From: Sphaerisporangium sp040649355
Lineage (GTDB): Bacteria; Actinomycetota; Actinomycetes; Streptosporangiales; Streptosporangiaceae
NCBI RefSeq assembly: GCF_043197795.1
Contig: NZ_JBICTU010000010.1
Coordinates: forward strand, 180,691-244,690
Length of the DNA stretch: 64,000 nucleotides
Direction of reading: 5' to 3'
In this document: positions 11,830-20,125 of the stretch, one piece after another
How positions within the stretch are numbered: the stretch's first letter is position 1
Layout of the letters: each line of letters opens with the position of its first letter
Made by a program: the position numbers and the translations under genes
The notes under the pieces: generated by a model
Told to the model about the DNA's origin: nothing
Seen by the model: only the letters and a program-made list of their open reading frames with translations
The model's database searches: none

Positions 11830-12782
11830 GACGAGAGCGGGACGACCTTCACGACGTCGCCCGTGCGGGGGGCGTGGACCATCTTGCCGCCGCCCGCGTA
11901 CATGCCGACGTGGCCGAGGCCGGAGGCGAACAGCAGGTCGCCCGGCTGCAGGGCGTTGAGGGAGACCCGGCGGGAAGCCCCCCAGGAGTACTGCTCGGCG
12001 GCGGTGCGCGGGAGGCTGACGCCGGCGGCCCGCCAGGCCGCCTGGGTGAGCCCTGAGCAGTCGTAGGAGCCTGGACCGGTCCCGCCGTACCGGTAGGGCT
12101 TTCCCACCTGGGCGAAGGCGAACTGGAGGGCCGTGCGCGCGTTGCCGGAGGCGGAGCCGGTGTACTTGATGCCCGCGCTGTTGGGGTTTCCCGCGTTGTA
12201 GGCGTTGAGGCGGCGGAGCAGGCGCTCCTGCTCGCCGACCAGCTTCTCGACGTCCTTCTTCTGCTTCTTGAGGTCGTCGAGGAGCTTGATCGCCTTGTCG
12301 TAGGCGCCCTTGGCCTTGTCGCGCTGGCCCTTGATCGAGCGGGTGGCGTTCTCGAACTCGGTCAGGGTGCGCGACTGGCCGGCGGACATCTGGTCGACCG
12401 AGGCGAGCCCGGCCAGCAGCGACTCGGGGTCGCCCTGGGTGACGAGGCTCGGCCAGGCCAGCAGGTCTCCCGACTGGTACGTGCTGACCGCGACCGACAC
12501 CAGACCGGCGCGCAGGTCCTCGATGATGTCGAGCTGCTTCTTGAGCCGGCCGTTGAGGTCGTTGTACTCCTTGCGGGCCTTCTTCCAGTGCTCGCCCGCC
12601 AGGTTGTAGCGGTCCACCACCTTGTCGGCCTGGTCGTTCAGCTTGGCGAGCCTCGCCTTGGTCTGGGCGACCGTGGGCTTGGGCTTCGCCTCCGCCCCGC
12701 CTGCCTGCGTAAACAAGACTGCGGCGACGAGACCGGCGGCCACCGGAACCCGCCGGACTCCCCGGATGCCACGCACGACCAC
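11796..12782 (-). CDS. RipC-like NlpC/P60 endopeptidase with coiled-coil N-terminus
   Basis: 328 residues. A signal peptide (VPVAAGLVAAVLFTQAGGAEA) is followed by a long coiled coil (about residues 38-190, rich in K/E/L/D, with LKKQKKDVEKLVGEQERLLRR) and an NlpC/P60 domain with catalytic Cys in YDCSGLTQAAWRAAG and His in GLGHVGMYAGGGKMVH. This layout matches the Rv2190c/RipC group, whose coiled coil is held near the FtsEX divisome complex and controls hydrolase activity. It overlaps the convergent MFS gene by 34 nt. The start is GTG 12782; a weak Shine-Dalgarno (AGGGGG) lies rather far upstream, so the exact start is uncertain. Confidence 0.9.
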   Translation of the reverse strand: MVVRGIRGVRRVPVAAGLVAAVLFTQAGGAEAKPKPTVAQTKARLAKLNDQADKVVDRYNLAGEHWKKARKEYNDLNGRLKKQLDIIEDLRAGLVSVAVSTYQSGDLLAWPSLVTQGDPESLLAGLASVDQMSAGQSRTLTEFENATRSIKGQRDKAKGAYDKAIKLLDDLKKQKKDVEKLVGEQERLLRRLNAYNAGNPNSAGIKYTGSASGNARTALQFAFAQVGKPYRYGGTGPGSYDCSGLTQAAWRAAGVSLPRTAAEQYSWGASRRVSLNALQPGDLLFASGLGHVGMYAGGGKMVHAPRTGDVVKVVPLSSYRGIFGAVRP

Positions 12783-12802
12783 TGGGACGCCAGCCCCCTC
12801 AT

Positions 12803-12837
12803 GTGAGACAAGTGAGACAACCTGGGGCGAGATCCTA
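12803..12837 (-). promoter_or_regulatory. -10 element and GTGAGACAA direct repeat before ripC-like gene
   Basis: On the minus strand TAGGAT (12832-12837) is a consensus -10. Just downstream, in the 5' leader, the plus-strand word GTGAGACAA occurs twice (12803-12811 and 12813-12821). The same word followed by CT is found, on the minus strand, in the ctaC upstream region near 30570. Its meaning is unknown. Confidence 0.45.
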
Positions 12838-12953
12838 CAGAAGTCGCACTGCTAACTGCACCTTTTCATCGGGAATTGGTTTCAATAAGACAACCCCGGT
12901 TTGCCTGACGCGCGCGGGTTCAGGGGGTACCCCAGACACCAGGGCGCGGAAAC

Positions 12954-13026
12954 GACAAACCGGGAGAATCCGGAGGTCAGACGCGGCCAGGTGACAAACC
13001 GGGAGGCACCGGAAGGTCAGGCGCGG
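12954..13026. repeat. 39-bp direct repeat duplicating the NYN gene's end
   Basis: GACAAACCGGGAG followed by CCGGA(A)GGTCAG(A/G)CGCGG occurs at 12954 and 12993 (period 39). The second copy contains the stop codon and last codons of the NYN gene, so the first copy is a downstream duplicate of its 3' end. Confidence 0.75.
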
Positions 13027-14339
13027 CTGAGGCGGCGGAGCAGGAGGGTGGCCGGCACGGGGCGGGCGCCCATGCGGCGTACCGAGTCGGCCACCTCGCG
13101 GTCGGATGAGACGACGGCGACCGCGCGGCCCGGGGGCTCCGCGCGGACGAGCTGCCGGATGAGGTCGTCGGCGATCTCCCCCGGCGCGCTGAACAGCACG
13201 CGCACGCCGCGCGGCGCCGACACCTGGACCGGCCCGTTCAGCTCCGCGCCGTCGAACGCGCACGTGACCTCGACCCTGGTCTGCACGGCGAGGCCGCCGA
13301 GCCCGGTGAGCAGCCGCGAGCGCTGGTCGAGCAGGGTGAGCGAGGGATACCCGGTCTTGGTGACGTTGTAGCCGTCGACGACCAGGTGCAGGTGCGGAAT
13401 GGCCAGGAGCTGGTCGAGCAGGGCCGGGTCGTCGTCGGCGAGCGCGCGTGCGGGCACGGCGCGCACGGACGGGCGGCCGGGGCTCACCGCGGTGACGGAG
13501 TCGGCCGGCCTGCTGATCGCGACGGGCAGGGCCAGCTCGCTGCGCAGCCCCGCCGCCGCGTCCTGGAGGCTGTCGAGGAGCACGCGGACGCGGGCGTCCT
13601 CGATGCTGCGCCCCTCGCGCGCCGCGCGCCTGCTGGCCTCCACCTGGCGCTCGGCGTCGGTGAGGCGCTCGCGCAGCTTGCGCAGCTCGCTCTCGGTCGC
13701 GCTGGTCGCCGAGGTCACGGCGGACCTCGCCTCCTGCTCGCGGACCTGCAGCTCGGCGGCCCGCTCCTCGGCCACCCTGACGCGCTCCCTGGCGTCGTGG
13801 AGCCTGCGCCGCAGGTCGGCGATCTCGGCCTTGGACACCCTGAGCTGCTCGCGCAGCCGGTCGGTCTCGTCCTTGGCGGACGCCTTCTGCGCGGCGAGCT
13901 GCTCGCGCAGCCGTACGACGGTCTGCTCCTGGGCGGTGCCCTCGGCCGCCGCGGCGGCCTGCTCCAGGTCGGCGCGGGCGGTCTCCACGAGAGCGGGCCA
14001 CCCGGGAGGCCGCGTGAGGTAGGCGGCGGCCGCCACGAGCACCGGCTCGGCCGCGGGAGGGACGTTGCCCTCCTCCAGGCTCGCGACCAGCTCGGGCCAC
14101 GCCTCCTGGAGCGCCTCGGCGACGATCTCGCGGAACTCCTTGTCGGTCTCCAGCTGCGCGGCGATCGGAGCGCTGCCCAGCCGGGCGCGCTTGCGCGGAT
14201 CGAACTTGGCGATGCCCTTCAGCGGAGGCGGGATCGCGGCGGGCTGCATCGAGCCGAGCACCTGCGCGGCGAGCTCGACGACATGTAAGCGCACCTGCTC
14301 GGGCAGCGGGCGAGACAGGCCTTCTCCGGCTGAACTCAT
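13017..14339 (-). CDS. NYN-domain (YacP-like) predicted RNA-binding/nuclease protein
   Basis: 440 residues. The N-terminal region (about 1-130) is helical and conserved in actinobacteria, the middle (about 130-260) is a coiled coil rich in R/E/A, and the C-terminus is a NYN/PIN-like domain beginning LHLVVDGYNVTKTGYP with acidic residues (VTCAFDGAEL; EIADDLIRQL; VVSSDREVAD) that fit a metal-dependent RNase core. ATG 14339 follows AGGGGAAG at 6 nt; an in-frame start at 14468 has no such site. It is expected to act on RNA in the cytosol. No operon partner is visible. Confidence 0.85.
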   Translation of the reverse strand: MSSAGEGLSRPLPEQVRLHVVELAAQVLGSMQPAAIPPPLKGIAKFDPRKRARLGSAPIAAQLETDKEFREIVAEALQEAWPELVASLEEGNVPPAAEPVLVAAAAYLTRPPGWPALVETARADLEQAAAAAEGTAQEQTVVRLREQLAAQKASAKDETDRLREQLRVSKAEIADLRRRLHDARERVRVAEERAAELQVREQEARSAVTSATSATESELRKLRERLTDAERQVEASRRAAREGRSIEDARVRVLLDSLQDAAAGLRSELALPVAISRPADSVTAVSPGRPSVRAVPARALADDDPALLDQLLAIPHLHLVVDGYNVTKTGYPSLTLLDQRSRLLTGLGGLAVQTRVEVTCAFDGAELNGPVQVSAPRGVRVLFSAPGEIADDLIRQLVRAEPPGRAVAVVSSDREVADSVRRMGARPVPATLLLRRLSRA

Positions 14340-14562
14340 CCGTCTTCCCCTAGCTGACTGGCCATTCAAATTCCGTCTATCCGACAAGGGTACGGCTGGC
14401 GCGTTCGTGGTCAGCGCGCTTGGCGCCCGGTTCCTCACCACCCGCCGCCCCCGAAGCCGCCGCCGCACCCCCTCGCGCCCCGGTTAACGGCAGGCGAACG
14501 GCATATGGACAAGCGCTTGCTACCGATGTACGACTGGGCCACCACGGATGAGGGAGACGACG

Positions 14563-15696
14563 ATGCCGAGGCTGGACGACCAGCGTGCCGAGAACGGGGA
14601 AATGCGTACGTCCACCCGTGACCTGGGCGAACTCCGCGAGCGCATGCGGGCCTGGCTCGCGGGCCGGCTCCCGGGGGCGTCCCGGGTGTCGGTGTCCGAA
14701 CTGTCGCGCCCGTCCGGCAACGGCCTCTCCAGCGAGACGCTGTTCTTCACCGCGTCCTGGACCGGCGGCCCGGACGAGCGGGAGCTCAGATGCGTCGCGA
14801 GGATGGCCCCGGCCCCCGAGGCGGTGCCGGTCTTCCCCGAGTACGACCTCGGGAAGCAGTTCGAGGTCATGCGGCTCGCGCGCGAGCGGGCCGCCGTCCC
14901 CGCGCCCCGCACCCTGTGGTTCGAGCCCGACCCGGCCGCGCTCGGCTCGCCGTTCTTCGTGATGGAACAGGAGGAGGGCGACGTCCCGCCCGACCTCGTG
15001 CCGTACACGTTCGAAGGCTGGCTGGTCGACGCCTCCCCCGCCGACCTCGCGCGCCTGCAGAGGCGGACCGTGCAGATCCTCGCCCGGCTGCACAACGCGG
15101 CCGTACGGCCGGAGGAGCTGGCCTTCCTGCGGCCGCGCCATCCGGGCGACTCGGCGCTGCGGCGGCACGTCAACGAGCAGAGGGCGTACTACGAGTGGGC
15201 CCACGGGTCGCTGCGGATCCCCATCCTGGAGGACGCGTTCGCGTGGCTGGACGACCACTGGCCCGCGTCCCCGGGCCAGGACGTGATCAGCTGGGGCGAC
15301 GCGCGCGTCGGCAACGTGATGTACCGGGACTTCACGCCCGTCGCGGTGCTCGACTGGGAGATGGCGGCGGTCGGGCCACGGGAGATCGACATAGCGTGGA
15401 TGATCTTCCTCCACCGGTTCTTCCAGGACGTCACTCATGTCATGGGACTGCCCGGTCTTCCCGGTTTCATGACCCGCGAGGACGTCTGCGCGCAATACCA
15501 CTCCCTGTCGGGGTACGCGCCCAGGGACATGGAGTTCTACGAGATGTACGCCGCCCTACGCCACGGGATCATCATGGCCCGCGTCTGGCACCGCCGGATC
15601 CACTTCGGCGAGCTGGCCCTGCCGGACGACCCGAACGACCTGGTGATGCACCGCGCCGCGATCGAGAGCATGCTCGACGGCCACTACTGGGACTGA
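14563..15696 (+). CDS. Phosphotransferase-family (APH-fold) protein
   Basis: 377 residues with the aminoglycoside-phosphotransferase/choline-kinase fold. The Brenner-type loop is ISWGDARVGNVMY, with Trp where resistance kinases have His, and the metal site is VLDWEMAAVGPREID. This WGDAR-xGN form is typical of a large actinobacterial family related to ACAD10/FadE36 rather than drug-resistance enzymes. ATG 14563 is preferred over ATG 14548 because GAGGGAG lies 6 nt upstream. It is divergent from the NYN gene. The substrate is unknown; acyl or hydroxyacyl groups are a possibility from the family. Confidence 0.85.
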   Translation: MPRLDDQRAENGEMRTSTRDLGELRERMRAWLAGRLPGASRVSVSELSRPSGNGLSSETLFFTASWTGGPDERELRCVARMAPAPEAVPVFPEYDLGKQFEVMRLARERAAVPAPRTLWFEPDPAALGSPFFVMEQEEGDVPPDLVPYTFEGWLVDASPADLARLQRRTVQILARLHNAAVRPEELAFLRPRHPGDSALRRHVNEQRAYYEWAHGSLRIPILEDAFAWLDDHWPASPGQDVISWGDARVGNVMYRDFTPVAVLDWEMAAVGPREIDIAWMIFLHRFFQDVTHVMGLPGLPGFMTREDVCAQYHSLSGYAPRDMEFYEMYAALRHGIIMARVWHRRIHFGELALPDDPNDLVMHRAAIESMLDGHYWD

Positions 15697-15721
15697 GCCG
15701 GGATCGCGGCGCGGCACGGCG

Positions 15722-16258
15722 TCAGCGCGAGGAGATGATCGTCTTGGACTTGGCGATGAGGTCGTCGCGGGAGACCTCGTCCACGTAGTCACGCGTGCTC
15801 AGGCCCGACTCAAGGCCGACGGCCCTCGCGTAGTGACCGACGTAGTACCTGCCGGCGTACTTGTACTTGATCGAGATCTGCATGGTCATGGAGATGGTGT
15901 CCCTGCCGCGGAGCGGGACCACGCAGTACGCCCGCGAGGCGGAGTACCCGCACTTCGCGTGCGGCGGCTTGGAGGTGAAACGGACCTTGGACACCGTGTT
16001 CTTCGGCAGGTACGCGGCGAGCACCAGCCCGTCGGCGGTGAGCCGCCGGAGGTGGACGGCCTTGTAGCGGAACGTCGCGACGCCCCCGCGTCTGATCCCG
16101 GTGGGGTACCAGACGTACGCCTTCGCCTTCTGGGCGCCGGTCGGGGCGGCTTGGACGGACGCGGCCCGGGTGGAGGTGGCCTCGGCCGGAGCGGCGGTCC
16201 AGAGCAGCGATGCCCCCGCCAGGGCCAAAGAAGTGATCAATAACGATGACCTGCGCAT
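15722..16258 (-). CDS. Small secreted protein of unknown function
   Basis: 178 residues. A signal peptide (MRRSSLLITSLALAGASLLW, cleavage near APAEA) is followed by a basic, beta-rich domain with two cysteines eight residues apart (AKCGYSASRAYCVV), which could form a disulfide outside the cell. ATG 16258 follows GGGGAGG at 7 nt; the longer in-frame start at 16492 would place the signal peptide internally. I do not recognise the family. It stands alone, convergent with the phosphotransferase gene and divergent from the nuclease gene. Confidence 0.7.
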   Translation of the reverse strand: MRRSSLLITSLALAGASLLWTAAPAEATSTRAASVQAAPTGAQKAKAYVWYPTGIRRGGVATFRYKAVHLRRLTADGLVLAAYLPKNTVSKVRFTSKPPHAKCGYSASRAYCVVPLRGRDTISMTMQISIKYKYAGRYYVGHYARAVGLESGLSTRDYVDEVSRDDLIAKSKTIISSR

Positions 16259-16461
16259 ACGCGCCTCCCCGTGAGTGATGGGCTTGAGCGGCGCCGCACG
16301 TGGGCGGTCCTGTCGCCCGAACGGTCGCCGCGAGTGAAAGGTCGATCCATCGGATCGCCGATATATCAGGCGCATCCGAACATCAGCCGTATAACGACCA
16401 AGAACGTCTAGGGTTGCGACCGGATCAAGGACCGCCGGTGCGAACTGTCGGACCGGGCTCG

Positions 16462-16467
16462 TATGGT
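16462..16467 (+). promoter_or_regulatory. -10 element of leaderless promoter (DEDD nuclease gene)
   Basis: TATGGT lies 7 nt before GTG 16475. This TANNNT-to-start spacing is typical of leaderless actinobacterial mRNAs and fixes the start at the third of three possible in-frame codons. Confidence 0.5.
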
Positions 16468-16474
16468 CATGGTC

Positions 16475-18202
16475 GTGGAGATCGGGGTTCAAGGAACGCT
16501 TGACGAGCTGGGCACGCCCCTCGACCAGGTGACCTTCGTCGTCTTCGACCTGGAGACGACGGGCGGGTCATCCGCGGAGCACGCCATCACCGAGATCGGC
16601 GCGGTCAAGGTGCGCGGCGGCGAGGTGCTGGGCGAGTTCGCCACCCTGGTCGACCCCGGGCGTCCCATCCCGCCGTTCATCACGGTCCTGACCGGCATCA
16701 GCGACGTGATGGTGATGGCCGCGCCGCGCGTCGAGCAGGTCCTGCCGTCCTTCCTGGAGTTCGTACGCGGGGCCACGCTGGTCGCGCACAACGCCCCTTT
16801 CGACGTCGGCTTCATCAAGGCCAACTGCCAGAGACACGGCTATCCCCCGCCCGCCAACCCCGTCGTCGACACCGCCGACCTGGCCCGGCGCGTCCTCACC
16901 CGCGACGAGGTGCCCAACTGCAAGCTCTCCACCCTGGCGAGGATCTTCAGGAGCACCACCGAGCCGTGCCACCGGGCCCTGGCCGACGCCAAGGCGACCG
17001 TCGACGTGCTCCACGTGCTGATCGAGCGGGTCGGGGCCTACGGCGTGCAGACCCTGGAGGAGCTCAAGGGCTTCGTGCGGGCCCCCACGCCCGAGCAGAA
17101 GCGCAAGCGGCACCTCGCGGTGAGCATCCCCAGCACCCCGGGCGTCTACGTCTTCGAGGACGAGCGCGGCGAGGCGCTGTACGTCGGCAAGAGCGGCGAC
17201 CTGCGCCAGCGGGTGAAGTCCTACTTCACCGCGAGCGAGACCCGCCCGCGCATCCGCGAGATGATCGGCATCGCAGAGCGGGTCCGGCCGATCGTGTGCG
17301 CCACCGGGCTGGAGGCCGAGGTCAGGGAGCTGCGGCTCATCGGGGCCACCAAGCCGCGCTACAACCGCCGGTCGCGCTTCCCCGAGAAGGTCGTCTGGCT
17401 CAAGCTCACCGATGAACCCTTCCCCCGGCTGTCCATCGTGCGCGAGGTCAAGGCCGACCAGGCGACCTACCTCGGCCCTTTCTCCTCCGCACGCGGCGCG
17501 GAGGAGGCCAGGTCGGCGCTGCACGAGGCCGTGCCGCTCCGGCAGTGCACCGAGCGCATCACCCCCCGCACCCGGCGGGCCGCCTGCGCCCTGGCCGAGA
17601 TGGGCCGTTGCGGGGCTCCGTGCGAGGGCCGGCAGAGCGTCGACGACTACCGGCGCCACGTCGACGACGCCAGGGCCGCCATGGAGCACGATCCCGGCCC
17701 GGTGTTCTCGGCCCTTGAGACCCGCATGGAGCGGCTGGCCGCCGAGCAGCGCTACGAGGAGGCCGCCCTCGACCGTGACCGGCTCGCCGTCTACGTACGC
17801 ACGGTGGCGCGCATGCAGCGACTGCGGTCGCTCACGGGCATCCCGCAGCTGATCGCGGCGAGCCCCGCCTTCGACGGCGGGTGGGACATCCACGTCGTCC
17901 GCCACGGCCGGCTCGCCGCCGCCGGCGTGATGCCGCGCGGCGCCCATCCGACCCCGTACGTCGACGCGCTGGTGGCGACCGCCGAGACCGTGTCCCCCGG
18001 CCCTGGGCCCCTCCCGGCCGCGGGCGCCGAGGAGACCGAGTGCATCCTGCGCTGGCTCGACTCCCCCGGCGTGCGGCTGGTCCAGGTCGACGGCACCTGG
18101 AGCCTCCCCGCCCGCGGCGCCGGCCGCCTCAAGCAGCGCATCGACCTCGCCTACAAGGGCATCCAGCCCCACCACCCCCGCGAGGGCCGGCCCCTGCGCT
18201 GA
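16475..18202 (+). CDS. DEDD exonuclease / GIY-YIG (UvrC-like) fusion nuclease
   Basis: 575 residues. The N-terminal DnaQ-type domain has the DEDDh residues: D and E in VVFDLETTGG, D in AHNAPFDVGFI, and H/D in CHRALADAKATVDV. From about residue 215 a GIY-YIG domain follows (STPGVYVFEDERGEALYVGKSGDL in two parts, R in YFTASETRPRIREM), then a UvrC-like region with UVR-type YEEAALDRDRL. It is the counterpart of M. tuberculosis Rv2191. A 3'-5' exonuclease joined to a strand-nicking domain suggests DNA repair, but activity is inferred. No Shine-Dalgarno is seen; the start at GTG 16475 rests on the leaderless promoter spacing. ATG 16463 and 16469 are alternatives. Confidence 0.9.
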   Translation: MEIGVQGTLDELGTPLDQVTFVVFDLETTGGSSAEHAITEIGAVKVRGGEVLGEFATLVDPGRPIPPFITVLTGISDVMVMAAPRVEQVLPSFLEFVRGATLVAHNAPFDVGFIKANCQRHGYPPPANPVVDTADLARRVLTRDEVPNCKLSTLARIFRSTTEPCHRALADAKATVDVLHVLIERVGAYGVQTLEELKGFVRAPTPEQKRKRHLAVSIPSTPGVYVFEDERGEALYVGKSGDLRQRVKSYFTASETRPRIREMIGIAERVRPIVCATGLEAEVRELRLIGATKPRYNRRSRFPEKVVWLKLTDEPFPRLSIVREVKADQATYLGPFSSARGAEEARSALHEAVPLRQCTERITPRTRRAACALAEMGRCGAPCEGRQSVDDYRRHVDDARAAMEHDPGPVFSALETRMERLAAEQRYEEAALDRDRLAVYVRTVARMQRLRSLTGIPQLIAASPAFDGGWDIHVVRHGRLAAAGVMPRGAHPTPYVDALVATAETVSPGPGPLPAAGAEETECILRWLDSPGVRLVQVDGTWSLPARGAGRLKQRIDLAYKGIQPHHPREGRPLR

Positions 18203-18428
18203 CCCTGATCACCGATCACGCGCTCCTTGAGCCCTGGGCTCACGCGGAGGATGTCCAGGCGGGAATTTCACGTTGAGCACGGGAATCAATACAGTGAGTG
18301 CGAGCAGGGGCCGCCTCGCACAGTTCCGCCGGTCGGCGGCGGCGGGTTCGCCGGCGAGAGCCGGTGGCGGTGATCGAGACCGGCGGCGCTAAAGTCGGGC
18401 CAGACCGTACTCGAAGGAGAGAGCTCGA

Positions 18429-18716
18429 ATGATCACCGCGATCGTGCACATCAAGGCGGAGGTCGACCGGATTCCCGAGGTCGCCCAGACGCTCGCCGAG
18501 CTCGACGGGGTCAGCGAGGTCTACTCGATCACCGGAGACTACGACCTGGTCGCCATGGTCAGGGTGGTCGCCTACGACGAGGTCGCCGAGGTGATCCCCG
18601 GGCGCATCAACAAGGTGTCCGGCGTGCTCGCCACCGAGACCCATCTGGCCTTCCGCACCTACTCCAGGCACGACCTGGACGCCGCCTTCTCCATCGGCCT
18701 CGCCGAGGCCGACTGA
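18429..18716 (+). CDS. Stand-alone Lrp/AsnC ligand-binding (RAM) domain protein
   Basis: 95 residues comprising just the RAM/ACT-like effector domain of Lrp/AsnC regulators (AIVHIKAEVDRIPEVAQTLAEL, GVSEVYSITGDYDLVAMVRV, THLAFRTYSRHDLDAAF), with no HTH. Stand-alone RAM proteins bind amino acids or modulate full-length Lrp proteins. The start at ATG 18429 has GAAGGAG 7-8 nt upstream. It is a single-gene unit, convergent with the orphan kinase. Confidence 0.9.
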   Translation: MITAIVHIKAEVDRIPEVAQTLAELDGVSEVYSITGDYDLVAMVRVVAYDEVAEVIPGRINKVSGVLATETHLAFRTYSRHDLDAAFSIGLAEAD

Positions 18717-18725
18717 GCGCCCGCA

Positions 18726-18778
18726 CCCTTCCGGACGAGCCGGAGCGTGCTCCCTCCCCTTCCGGACGAGCCGGAGCG
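18726..18778. repeat. 22-bp hairpin-forming direct repeat between convergent genes
   Basis: CCCTTCCGGACGAGCCGGAG occurs at 18726 and 18757 (period 31). Each copy folds as TTCCGG/CCGGAG. It fills the 76-nt gap between the RAM gene and the histidine kinase gene and may terminate both. Confidence 0.65.
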
Positions 18779-18792
18779 AGTTCCCGGCGGTA

Positions 18793-19683
18793 CTAGGCGC
18801 TGTTACGCGTGCTCGATCGCAGGTGGGCGGCCGGGCGGGCGGGGGTGGCCGCCGGAAGCCGGGCGCGGACCTCGAAACCGCCACCGGGGAGGGCTCCGGC
18901 GGAGAACGATCCGCCGAACAGCGCCGCGCGCTCGCGGATGCCGATCAGCCCGGGACCGAGGACCACCGCACCACGGGCGCGACCGTCGTCGCGTATGAGC
19001 ACGTCCAGCAGACCGGGCCCCCACCTCAGCGCCACGTGCGCCGAACGTGCCGAGGCGTGCCGCTGCGTGTTGGACAGCGCCTCCTGGACGATCCGGTAGA
19101 CCGAGATCTCCAGCGCCTCCCCCACCGAAATGGGGTTGCCGTCCTCGACGAGCTCGACGCCCAGCCCCGACTCCCGCGTCCGCGCGAGCAGTTCCGGCAG
19201 GTCGGCCAGGCCGGGCTGCGGTTCCGTGCCCCTGACCGTGCCGGTGGCCGCCTGTAGCAGGACCAGCATCCGCTGGAGCTCGGTCAGCGTCTGGCGGCCG
19301 GTCTCCTCCGCCGCGTGCAGCGTCTCGCGCGCCCGCATCGGGTTCTTCTCCATGATCATGCGTCCGGCGCCGACACCGAGCGTCATGACGCTGACCCGGT
19401 GCGCCACGACGTCGTGCAGCTCGCGGGCGATCTTGATCCGCTCCGCGGCCGTCGAGGCCAGGGCGCGCGCCTCGTGCTGTTCGGCCATCGCCGCCTCGCA
19501 AGCGGACAACTCGGCGCGCAGCTCCCGGCTCCGCCGGTTGGACAGCAGGCGCTTCCCGAAGGCCACAGCGCCGCCCAGCGGACCGACGAGCGCCACTCCC
19601 ACCACGGGGCCGGGCATACCCCACGCCTCGGCCTTGATGGCCGCCAGGGAGCCGACGGTGGCGAGAAGGTCGAGGTAAAGCAT
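18793..19683 (-). CDS. NarL-type sensor histidine kinase (HisKA_3), orphan, short sensor region
   Basis: 296 residues. HisKA_3 dimerisation helix with phospho-acceptor H90 in IARELHDVVAHRVSVM, then HATPase_c with N-box VQEALSNTQRHA and G-box GPGLIGIRERAALFGG. Relatives usually have four to six membrane spans in front; here only about 80 residues precede the histidine, with perhaps one or two weak hydrophobic stretches. The sensor is thus much reduced. No response regulator gene is adjacent. ATG 19683 has no Shine-Dalgarno but has TAGGCT 6 nt upstream, so the mRNA is probably leaderless and the short N-terminus is likely real. Confidence 0.88.
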   Translation of the reverse strand: MLYLDLLATVGSLAAIKAEAWGMPGPVVGVALVGPLGGAVAFGKRLLSNRRSRELRAELSACEAAMAEQHEARALASTAAERIKIARELHDVVAHRVSVMTLGVGAGRMIMEKNPMRARETLHAAEETGRQTLTELQRMLVLLQAATGTVRGTEPQPGLADLPELLARTRESGLGVELVEDGNPISVGEALEISVYRIVQEALSNTQRHASARSAHVALRWGPGLLDVLIRDDGRARGAVVLGPGLIGIRERAALFGGSFSAGALPGGGFEVRARLPAATPARPAAHLRSSTRNSA

Positions 19684-19689
19684 GGCGAC

Positions 19690-19718
19690 AGCCTAGAAAT
19701 GTCCGAAAATCTAGACAT
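19690..19718 (-). promoter_or_regulatory. Leaderless -10 and overlapping ATGTC/GACAT palindrome
   Basis: TAGGCT (19690-19695, minus strand) precedes the kinase ATG by 6 nt. Immediately upstream, ATGTC-N10-GACAT (19699-19718) covers the -10/-35 interval and could be an operator. Confidence 0.5.
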
Positions 19719-19756
19719 CCCCTCGTGGGAGGATCTCACGTCATCCCACGAGGGGA
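19718..19756. repeat. Perfect 13-bp inverted repeat upstream of orphan kinase
   Basis: TCCCCTCGTGGGA (19718-19730) and TCCCACGAGGGGA (19744-19756) are exact complements separated by 13 nt. It abuts the ATGTC palindrome. It could be a terminator of the trpD transcript, or a binding site for a kinase-gene regulator. Confidence 0.7.
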
Positions 19757-19819
19757 CGCGCGAGACGGGCGCTCGCGTCAGGCTGACCGGCGCGCGCGGG
19801 GCGAGGCCTGACCGTCGCT

Positions 19820-20100
19820 CGCGCGGGACCCACCGGCGTTCGCGCGGGACCCACCGGCGTTCGGCACCGGCCCACGGTAGGAGGCCGGTTTCTCGTGCGG
19901 CGTTCCAGGACACCCGGCGCGGCCCCACGGTAGGAAGCCGGCTCCTCGCGCGGCACTCCAGAACGCCCGGCAAGGCCCCACGGTGAGAGGCCGGCTTCTG
20001 GCGCGGCGCTCCAGGACACCCGGCGTAGCCCTGCGGTAGGAAGCCGGCTTCTCGCGCGGCGTCCGAGGACGCCCGGCGCGGCCCCGCGGCGAGGTGCGGG
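19820..20100. repeat. Intergenic tandem repeats: 21-bp x2, then 52-bp x4+
   Basis: A 21-bp unit (CGCGCGGGACCCACCGGCGT plus T) is present twice, perfectly, at 19820-19861. Then a 52-53-bp unit, with core CCACGGTAGGAAGCCGGC and ending near AGGACRCCCGGC, repeats from about 19868, 19920, 19973 and 20025, with a decayed fifth copy to about 20100. The array fills most of the 442-nt gap between trpD and the orphan kinase. Short ORFs across it are repeat-driven and not called. The repeats differ by scattered substitutions, so the array is not brand new. Confidence 0.8.
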
Positions 20101-20125
20101 GCCGGGACGCCGGGATGGTCGTCGG

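Noticed and set aside
14563..15696. Aminoglycoside resistance gene
   Set aside because: The catalytic loop is WGDAR rather than HGD, and the family is a broad metabolic one.
19741..20019. Short frames within the 52-bp repeat array
   Set aside because: Their peptides simply mirror the DNA repeat and change frame-independently with it.
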